Assembly (NCBI GenBank): GCA_041674265.1
Contig: JBAYWC010000081.1
Location: 1 to 11,819, forward strand
Length of the DNA stretch: 11,819 nucleotides
Source of the DNA: QYQL01 sp041674265
GTDB lineage: Bacteria > Verrucomicrobiota > Verrucomicrobiia > Chthoniobacterales > Terrimicrobiaceae
Direction of reading: 5' to 3'
In this document: in pieces, positions 6,300 through 11,819 of the stretch
How positions within the stretch are numbered: the stretch's first letter is position 1
How the letters are laid out: the number at the start of each line of letters is the position of its first letter
The notes under the pieces: model-generated
Told to the model about the DNA's origin: nothing
What the model saw: only the letters and a program-made list of their open reading frames with translations
Databases searched by the model: none
Position numbers and translations under genes: made by a program

Positions 6300-9133
6300 C
6301 CCTGGGTTGGTGCTGGGAGGGGCCCCCCAAGAGCTTCCAGGCGTTTTTTTGCCGTGCCCGTCTCCGGCAATTCGGAAAGATCCTCTTTTTCCACGAGTTC
6401 CTGGTAGGTTTTGCGGGCACTCGAGGCGTCCCGAAGTTTTTCAAAGGCTTCGCCGCTTCCGAGATACGCCCTGGCCACCCAATCGCGCCAGCGACCGTGC
6501 ATGACATAGATGCGCTGAAAATACGGGACCGCCAGCTGGGGGTTGCCGTCGGACAAATGGATTTGGCCGATCCGGAAGAGGGCTTCCGCTTTCTGATTTC
6601 CCGACGAGAATTCGCACGCCAGGAGGGCTTCGAGCGACTTGCGCGCGTCGTCCTTCTTCCCGCGTTTTTCTTCCAGGGCGGCTTTCGCCAGGAAAACCCT
6701 GCCGGATTCCAGAGAAGAGGGGGATTCCCGTTCAAAGCGCTCGAACCAGCTCATGGCCGCTTTTTCATGCCCCTGTTCCAGCTCGACAAATCCGAGAGCC
6801 GCAAGGGCGCGGCCTTTCTGGGGAGCCCGGGGGTTCCACTTCACGAGATCCCGATACATGGCGGCCGCATCCGCGGTTTTCCCGGATTCCGCAAGAGCCG
6901 CCGCGAAGTCGGCCAGGAGCCGCGGGTTGGCGGTTTGCGGGTTGGCGAGTCCGGCGGCGGCGAGGAGGAGTTTGCGGGCGGTTTCCGGGTCGGATTTCTT
7001 CCGGGCGTCCGCCTCTGCCCAAAGGGTGCGCATGACGAGGGTTTTTTCTCCGTTTTTCTCCGCTTCTTCCTTCAAATCGTGAAGGAGCGCCAGATACTGC
7101 CGGGGACCGTTTTCTCCCTTGTAAAGTTTCGAGAGGGCGGGGAAGAGATCTTCCACCGAGCGGATCGAAGGATCGTCACCGTATTCCCTGATGGCCTCCC
7201 AATAGACCTCCCGCGCCTTTTCCGGCTTCTCCTTCTGGCGGTAAACCCAGCCGATATTGAAGATCGCCTCCGCCACGCGCGGGCTGCGCGGGTTTTCCTT
7301 TTGGAAGTCCTTCATTTGTCCGAGATAGCGGTCGTATTCCTCCATGAGCCTGAGTGCCTTGCCGACCTTGAAGACGCCTTCCTCGTGGAACCTCGTGTCC
7401 GATTTCGGGATGCCCTTGAAGGCGGCGATCCCTTCCTCCATCTGGCCTTCGTCCATCAAGGCGTCGCCGAGCAGGACGCGGGCTTCGCTGGTTTCCTCAT
7501 GCCCGGGATAGGCGCGCAGGAACGAGCGCAGTTCCTTGATGCTGGTCTGGTAATCCTCGAGCTGCTGGGCGCAATAGGCTTTGCGGAACACCGCTTCCCC
7601 CGCGTATTGGCCGTCCTTGTATTTCCGCAGGTAGTCGTCCATCGCGTCTCTCGATTTTTCAAATTGCTTGTCGAGCGAACAGCCCATGCCTCGCCAATAG
7701 GCGGCCGCCTCACCGAGTTCATGGGACGGGTATTTCTTCCCGAACTTCTCGAATGTCGAGATCGCTTCCTTGTTCTTTTCGGCGAGCAGCAGGGTGAATC
7801 CCTTCATGAAAAGCGCCCTGGGCGCAAAGTCCGAACCCCCTTTCTGGATTTTGTCGAACGTCGCGATGGACTCGTCGAAACGCAGATCTTTTTGCGCGGC
7901 GATGCCCGAGAGGTATTCGGTCATGGGAAGGCTTGGGGAGCCGGAGAATTTGGCGGCGAATGCCTGTGCCGCTCCGGTCACCTTCGGCCATCGTCCGATC
8001 TCGAACCATGCCTGGACGAGGTTGACGGAGGCTGTCTCGACGATCGGGTCGGGGGGCATCCGCGCGAGCATGTCCTCAAGAATGAGCGCCGCCTCGCGGT
8101 AACGTTGCATGGCCTGGTAGGCCGTGGCCAGGCGCAGGCGCAGGGCGGCATCGAAGCTGGGGATCTTTTTGAAGTTCTCGACCTCCCGCCGCACTTTTTG
8201 GATCAATTGGGAGAGGAGGAATTTGGCATAGGGATCGCCCCTCGGGGTTGCCTCGGCGGCCTGGAGCCGGCTTTGGAGTTCCTCAAGCCGCGCCTCCTGG
8301 TGTTTGAGCAGGCGCTCGGAGGTCCAGACCCGCTGGAGGCAAAGGATCGCCTTGCGGTATTCTCCCGCCTCGAGCCAGCGATTGCCGAGTTCCAGCGTCA
8401 GGCTCTGGAATGTCACCAGTTGGGTGAGGTCGCCCATCCGGGGAAATTCTTCCCCGATGACCTTCATGGCCGCCTCGTTCTGATTGTCCTGCAAGAGCGA
8501 GTAGAGTTGCAGGATGACGGCCCTTGGTCGGTTGTCCGGGATCATTCCCGGCTTGATGCCCTCGTAATACGCGGCGGCTTCCTTGTATTTTTCATCGAGG
8601 AGCCACGCCGAGCCGATCAGGATCCGGGCCTCCGGGATCTTCATGGCTGCCGGGAGTTGCTGGATGTAGGAGGGGTTCTTTTCCGCTCCGGGGGGGAAGA
8701 GCGCCAGGAATTTTTCCAGGGCTTCGCGGGCCTCCGGGTAGTTCTTGTCCTCCATGTTGGCAACCCCCAGCCAGAACTGGAGTTCCTGCACCTCCGACGC
8801 TTGGAGCGGCGGTTGCTGCTGGAGCGCGATTTGCACCGGCTCGATCGCCTCGCCGAATTTTTTCATGTGAATGAAGCTCATGGCATGGCGGTAACGGATG
8901 CTGCGGATCGCCTCGGCGGCTTCTTTCGACTGCCCGAAATCCTCCAGGAATTTTTGATAAAGACCCGCGGCTTCGGAGTATTTTCCATCGAGGAAAAGCC
9001 GTTCCGCATTCGTGTAATATTCCTGTGCGGTCAGCCCTTGAGGTTGGAGCACGCCTTGTGCCATGCTCACGGGGGTGGACACGAGACAAACAGCCGCCTG
9101 AATCAAAATGAGGAACGCGGTGGAAAATTTCAC
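6296..9133 (-). CDS. Large secreted tetratricopeptide-repeat protein
   Basis: Starting at GTG 9133 gives a 945-residue protein with a clean signal peptide (1-25, VSMA|Q-type cleavage). An upstream in-frame ATG at 9229 would bury this peptide behind 32 residues and is less likely. No lipobox cysteine is present. The rest is almost entirely helical TPR-like repeats, at least a dozen. Examples are AERLFLDGKYSEAAGLYQKFL (43-63) and, later, GFTLLLAEKNKEAISTFEKF, GDALMDEGQMEEGIAAFKGI and GQIHLSDGNPQLAVPYFQRI. The protein is much longer than CpoB/YbgF (about 260), the TPR partner of the Tol system, but fills a similar place in the operon. Its stop overlaps the next start (ATGA). It is first gene of the motor operon and probably a periplasmic protein-binding scaffold; the partner is unknown. 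Confidence 0.88.
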   Translation of the reverse strand: MKFSTAFLILIQAAVCLVSTPVSMAQGVLQPQGLTAQEYYTNAERLFLDGKYSEAAGLYQKFLEDFGQSKEAAEAIRSIRYRHAMSFIHMKKFGEAIEPVQIALQQQPPLQASEVQELQFWLGVANMEDKNYPEAREALEKFLALFPPGAEKNPSYIQQLPAAMKIPEARILIGSAWLLDEKYKEAAAYYEGIKPGMIPDNRPRAVILQLYSLLQDNQNEAAMKVIGEEFPRMGDLTQLVTFQSLTLELGNRWLEAGEYRKAILCLQRVWTSERLLKHQEARLEELQSRLQAAEATPRGDPYAKFLLSQLIQKVRREVENFKKIPSFDAALRLRLATAYQAMQRYREAALILEDMLARMPPDPIVETASVNLVQAWFEIGRWPKVTGAAQAFAAKFSGSPSLPMTEYLSGIAAQKDLRFDESIATFDKIQKGGSDFAPRALFMKGFTLLLAEKNKEAISTFEKFGKKYPSHELGEAAAYWRGMGCSLDKQFEKSRDAMDDYLRKYKDGQYAGEAVFRKAYCAQQLEDYQTSIKELRSFLRAYPGHEETSEARVLLGDALMDEGQMEEGIAAFKGIPKSDTRFHEEGVFKVGKALRLMEEYDRYLGQMKDFQKENPRSPRVAEAIFNIGWVYRQKEKPEKAREVYWEAIREYGDDPSIRSVEDLFPALSKLYKGENGPRQYLALLHDLKEEAEKNGEKTLVMRTLWAEADARKKSDPETARKLLLAAAGLANPQTANPRLLADFAAALAESGKTADAAAMYRDLVKWNPRAPQKGRALAALGFVELEQGHEKAAMSWFERFERESPSSLESGRVFLAKAALEEKRGKKDDARKSLEALLACEFSSGNQKAEALFRIGQIHLSDGNPQLAVPYFQRIYVMHGRWRDWVARAYLGSGEAFEKLRDASSARKTYQELVEKEDLSELPETGTAKKRLEALGGPLPAPTQG

Positions 9134-9144
9134 GAAGAACAACG

Positions 9145-9174
9145 ATAAAAGTCCACAGGGACCACATTTGCCAA
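9145..9174 (-). promoter_or_regulatory. Candidate sigma-70-type promoter for the TPR-ExbBD-vWA operon
   Basis: On the minus strand TTGGCA (9174-9169, five of six to the -35 consensus) is followed after 18 bases by TTTTAT (9150-9145, four of six to the -10 consensus). The predicted start of transcription lies only a few bases before the GTG at 9133, so the message would be nearly leaderless. The match is modest and the alternative start at 9229 would place this inside the gene. Confidence 0.25.
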
Positions 9175-9180
9175 AATCCC

Positions 9181-9202
9181 TTTGTGACAATTTCGTAACA
9201 AA
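9181..9202. promoter_or_regulatory. Imperfect inverted repeat in the divergent intergenic region, possible operator
   Basis: TTTGTGAC (9181-9188) and GTAACAAA (9195-9202) are inverted copies matching at seven of eight positions around the spacer AATTTC. The site lies in the AT-rich gap between the divergently oriented motor operon and the LuxE-like gene, where a regulator of either or both could bind. No bound factor can be named. Confidence 0.35.
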
Positions 9203-9227
9203 CAATCGGACAATGCCACCATCCAGC

Positions 9228-10208
9228 ATGAACTATGCCGCTTTGGAGACGGAGATTTCCCGATGGATGGCCACCGGCAGCGGGGGATTTGAGGAATGGA
9301 TTCTGAGGGTCCATCGATTCCAACGGGCGCGGAACCCGGCCTATGGAGACTTTTGCTCCGGATTCCCGGATCCGACGCGCTGGCAGGATATTCCGGCCGT
9401 CCCGGTTTCCGCCTTCAAAACCACAGGGTTGAGGTCTTTTCCGGAGGACGAAACGATCCGGACATTCGAAACGAGCGGGACGACCGGGGGCCCGCCCGGG
9501 CGGCACCACTTTTGCTCCCTATCATTGTATTTGCATGCCGCGACGCGGGGTTGGGTGGGGGCCGGGCTTCCGGCATCCGATCTCGTGGCGATCATTCCTC
9601 CTCCGGGTGAGGCGCGCCATTCTTCGCTCAGCCAAATGGCTTCCTGGCTGGTGCCGCAGGATCGGTTCTACTTCGGCAAGCCCGGGGAGCTTCTGGGTGC
9701 CTTGGAAAAAACGGCCAAGCCGGTGATTTTTGGCACCGCCCTGGCTTTTTTGGATTTTTTCGAGTGGATGGGCTCCCGCGCGCTCGTCCTGCCCGGGGGC
9801 AGTCTTGCGGTGGAAACCGGCGGATACAAGGGGACACTGCGCGAATTGCCCAAGGGGGAACTTTACAAACTCTTCCAGGAGCGGCTTGGCCTTCCGCCGG
9901 ACTCGGTGTGGAATGAGTATGGAATGACCGAACTCAGCTCCCAGTTTTATACCAATGGGATGGGAAGACCGCACAAAGCTCCCGCATGGGCCAGGGGCCT
10001 GGTCGTCCATCCCACGTCGGGCTGCGAGGTAGACGAGGGGGAAACCGGGATCCTCAGGCTCTTTGATGTCGCAAATCTCGGGTCCGTCTGCGCGATACAA
10101 ACCCGCGACCTGGCGATCCGGCGAGGACGGGATTTCGAGTTGATCGGACGCGACCCTGCCGCTCTTCCGAGGGGATGTTCCCTCATGGCCGACGAACTGC
10201 TTTCATGA
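9228..10208 (+). CDS. LuxE-like acyl-protein synthetase
   Basis: This 326-residue cytoplasmic protein belongs to the LuxE branch of adenylate-forming enzymes. LuxE uses ATP to activate a fatty acid to acyl-AMP, then holds the acyl group on a cysteine for reduction by LuxC. Visible motifs are the nucleotide loop TFETSGTTGGPPG (79-91), NEYGMTE (229-235), and TRDLAIR (292-298) followed by FELIGR (303-308). Cys317, nine residues from the C-terminus, sits where bioluminescence LuxE carries its acyl-accepting cysteine. Two ATGs are possible, 9213 and 9228. I chose 9228 because the sequence after it (MNYAALETEISRW) looks like the family start, but neither has a good ribosome site. Its stop overlaps the next gene's start by four bases (ATGA). 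The family is well supported; the substrate is unknown, and no luxAB is present. Confidence 0.9.
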   Translation: MNYAALETEISRWMATGSGGFEEWILRVHRFQRARNPAYGDFCSGFPDPTRWQDIPAVPVSAFKTTGLRSFPEDETIRTFETSGTTGGPPGRHHFCSLSLYLHAATRGWVGAGLPASDLVAIIPPPGEARHSSLSQMASWLVPQDRFYFGKPGELLGALEKTAKPVIFGTALAFLDFFEWMGSRALVLPGGSLAVETGGYKGTLRELPKGELYKLFQERLGLPPDSVWNEYGMTELSSQFYTNGMGRPHKAPAWARGLVVHPTSGCEVDEGETGILRLFDVANLGSVCAIQTRDLAIRRGRDFELIGRDPAALPRGCSLMADELLS

Positions 10209-11263
10209 ACACGGCCGATCGCGCGGAAGCACTGGCACTGGCTGCGGCGCATTTTCCGGAGATCTCTCCTCCCACGGCAAGGGATATGCTGGAATACGTG
10301 CGGCTGGAGCTCGGTCACGAGGAAATCCTGGACGGGTTTCAATGGTATGGAGGCCACCTGTCGCAAGCGATCGCTCCGCGCACGATCCTTCACGTCTTGA
10401 GTGGCAACACGCCGCATGCCGCTTTTCAAACGGTCCTGCGGGGGCTGCTTCTCGGTTCCCACAACCTTGTGAAATTCCCGTCCGGCGAGCTCGGGAAGAT
10501 GGAGGAATTTCCGGAGTTGCTGCCGCCCGGGCTCGCCTCGAAGCTGGAATGCTCCCGACAGCTCGGGGAAGACTGGTTTCAGCGCGCCGAGGCATGGGTT
10601 GTCTTCGGCAGCGATGCCACGGTCGCCGGGTTTCGCGCGAAGTGCCCCCCCGAGGTGCTTTTCCAGGCCCACGGCCACCGGATCAGCCTGGCGGTCGTCC
10701 TCGAGGATCCGGAGTTGCAATCCTGTCCGTTGGCGGCGCGCGATGTCTCGCTTTTCGAGCAACAGGGCTGCCTTTCACCCCAGGTGATATTTGTCGGGGG
10801 GGATGCTCTCCGTTATGCCGGGGCACTTGCCCGCGAGATGGAGAGGTTCGCATTGGCGAATCCCGTTCCCCCGTTGCCATTGGATGTGCAGGCGGAAATT
10901 GCCCATGCACGCGCGGACTGGGATTTCCGGGCGTCGGGAGACCCCGAAATCACTGTTTGGAAGGGGGAGGGGTGGACCGTTGTTCACGAAAACAGCCGGG
11001 ACTTTCCCGTCTCACCGCTGCACAGGTTTGTTTTCGTCAAACCGCTTCCAGCGGATTTTTCGTCGTGCCTCGCGCGTTTTTCCCATCACCTGGGCGGTCT
11101 GGGAATCTGGCCCGGCACGCCCGCGAACGCGGAGCGCTTTGCCGGTGCCGGCTTTTCCCGGATCTGCCCGATCGGCCGGATGCAGGAAACTCCCCTGACA
11201 TGGCATGCCGATTCCCGACAAAATCTCGCTTCCCTTGTGCGATGGGTTGATTTCGAGCCGTGA
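10205..11263 (+). CDS. LuxC-like acyl-CoA reductase / fatty acid reductase
   Basis: This 352-residue protein matches the LuxC family, aldehyde-dehydrogenase-fold enzymes that reduce an acyl thioester to a fatty aldehyde with NADPH. It shows ILHVLSGNTPHAAFQTVLRG (61-80) and LVKFPSG (88-94) of the nucleotide-binding part. VVFGSDATV (132-140), the probable catalytic Cys189 in FEQQGCLSPQ (184-193), and the family C-terminal block RICPIGRMQ (319-327) with LTWHADSRQNLASLVRWVD (331-349) follow. It is shorter than LuxC of luminous bacteria (about 480). The ATG at 10205 overlaps the stop of the LuxE-like gene, so the two proteins are probably made together and act as one acyl-activating and reducing complex. 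IF-1 follows 21 bases later. An earlier in-frame ATG at 10175 is less likely because it lies within the preceding gene and adds no family sequence. Confidence 0.92.
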   Translation: MNTADRAEALALAAAHFPEISPPTARDMLEYVRLELGHEEILDGFQWYGGHLSQAIAPRTILHVLSGNTPHAAFQTVLRGLLLGSHNLVKFPSGELGKMEEFPELLPPGLASKLECSRQLGEDWFQRAEAWVVFGSDATVAGFRAKCPPEVLFQAHGHRISLAVVLEDPELQSCPLAARDVSLFEQQGCLSPQVIFVGGDALRYAGALAREMERFALANPVPPLPLDVQAEIAHARADWDFRASGDPEITVWKGEGWTVVHENSRDFPVSPLHRFVFVKPLPADFSSCLARFSHHLGGLGIWPGTPANAERFAGAGFSRICPIGRMQETPLTWHADSRQNLASLVRWVDFEP

Positions 11264-11284
11264 CTTTGCTAGCAAGGCACTCGC

Positions 11285-11524
11285 ATGGCAAAAGACGACT
11301 GTGTCACAAGTGAAGGCGTGGTGGTGGATGTGCTCCCCGGAACCATGTTCCGCGTGAAGCTTCCCAACGGCCATGTCGTGCTCTCGCACATCTCCGGAAA
11401 GATGCGGAAAAATTTCATCCGGATCGTTCCCGGGGACCGCGTGACTGTGGAGTTGTCGCCCTACGACCTGAGCAAGGCCCGGATTACTTTCCGGGAGTCG
11501 GAGGCGCCTCCGAAACCGGTTTGA
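11285..11524 (+). CDS. infA: Translation initiation factor IF-1
   Basis: This 79-residue protein is a small OB-fold (S1-type) factor that binds the ribosomal A site on the 30S subunit during initiation. Conserved IF-1 blocks are visible: EGVVVDVLPGTMFRVKLPNG (10-29), HVVLSHISGKMRKNFIRI (30-47), and PGDRVTVELSPYDLSKARITFR (49-70). It is slightly longer than the usual 72 residues, with an acidic/proline tail ESEAPPKPV. A weak AAGG lies seven bases before the ATG. It is 21 bases downstream of the LuxC-like gene on the same strand and may share its transcript. This is not the ribosomal-protein cluster in which infA is often found, so it may be a stand-alone or an additional copy. Confidence 0.96.
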   Translation: MAKDDCVTSEGVVVDVLPGTMFRVKLPNGHVVLSHISGKMRKNFIRIVPGDRVTVELSPYDLSKARITFRESEAPPKPV

Positions 11525-11819
11525 CCGGGACGCCATCATCACGAAAACACCCTCCGCCCTGGATCTGGCGCTCCGCGCCCGGCTCATCCGTCGCGAAGCG
11601 CGGGACGAGTTGCTGAGTTGCGTGATTTTTGCCGGGGCGGGACTGCTCATCTTCGCCGTCCTTTCCCTGTTCGGACAAGCCCGGCAGATGCATTCCTTTG
11701 GAGCCTTGCGCCTTGTCTTTCTGACGTATGCCAGCCTGATCGTGATCCTGGCTGTCCTGATGCGGAAGGGCTGGTGGCATTCGTCGTTGCGCTTTGTCAA
11801 CACCGCGCTCCAGATCACC
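11523..11819 (+). CDS. Membrane protein, N-terminal part, truncated by window edge
   Basis: One plus-strand frame stays open for 99 codons to the edge and has high GC at third positions, as coding genes here do. It encodes a charged helix (LALRARLIRREARDELL) followed by two hydrophobic segments: about residues 30-52 (LLSCVIFAGAGLLIFAVLSL) and 65-82 (LRLVFLTYASLIVILAVLM) counted from 11523. Both look like transmembrane helices. No ATG is available before the first helix. Possible starts are TTG 11610, GTG 11622, CTG 11559 or 11565, or a rare ATC near 11535, so the start given is only the limit of the region after IF-1. The gene nearly abuts infA and is probably cotranscribed. Such an N-terminus is common in membrane-bound sensors or cyclases, but nothing seen supports a function. 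Confidence 0.6.

Noticed and set aside
6497..9148. Very long open frame (883 codons) on the plus strand antisense to the large TPR gene
   Set aside because: The minus-strand frame has a signal peptide and regular TPR repeats. GC-rich codon use on one strand commonly leaves the opposite frame open, and the plus translation has no recognisable domain.
9108..9227. Longer LuxE-like protein starting at ATG 9108
   Set aside because: The added 40 residues overlap the signal-peptide codons of the divergent TPR gene and do not look like the start of this family.

Overview
The window is a GC-rich, densely coded piece of bacterial chromosome. It looks like a Gram-negative organism, most likely of the Planctomycetes-Verrucomicrobia-Chlamydiae group. 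This placement is inference. It rests on an ExbB/TolQ protein that carries its own signal peptide, a LuxE-like/LuxC-like pair beside translation initiation factor IF-1, long secreted TPR proteins, and few clear Shine-Dalgarno sites. No rRNA, tRNA, CRISPR array, transposase or phage gene was seen.

Layout. Positions 1-106 (minus) may hold the first codons of a truncated gene. Positions 185-2296 (minus) encode an isoamylase-type glycogen debranching enzyme (GlgX). The 187-base gap that follows holds a long imperfect palindrome (2362-2442). Positions 2484-9133 (minus) form a tightly packed six-gene operon, read from high to low coordinates: a 945-residue secreted TPR protein, a 345-residue secreted protein (Sm-like beta region plus helical repeats), an ExbB/TolQ proton-channel subunit, two different ExbD/TolR subunits, and a membrane-anchored von Willebrand factor A (vWA) protein. 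A short divergent intergenic region (9134-9227) separates it from a plus-strand group: LuxE-like acyl-protein synthetase, LuxC-like acyl-CoA reductase (start/stop overlap), infA (IF-1), and the first part of a membrane protein that runs off the right edge. There is no gene-free stretch longer than about 190 bases.

How the genes may work together. The six-gene operon resembles a Ton/Tol/Mot-type system. ExbB and the two ExbDs keep the residues known to matter for proton use, but no TonB, TolA, TolB or Pal is encoded. The last gene has TonB/TolA-like topology: a basic cytoplasmic N-terminus, one transmembrane helix with an internal histidine, then a proline-rich periplasmic stretch. Its C-terminal domain is vWA rather than a TonB C-terminal domain. 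My leading hypothesis is that the vWA protein is the energy transducer of this motor, with the TPR proteins as periplasmic partners. The LuxE/LuxC pair should activate and reduce a fatty acid to an aldehyde, but no luciferase genes are present, so its product and purpose are unknown.
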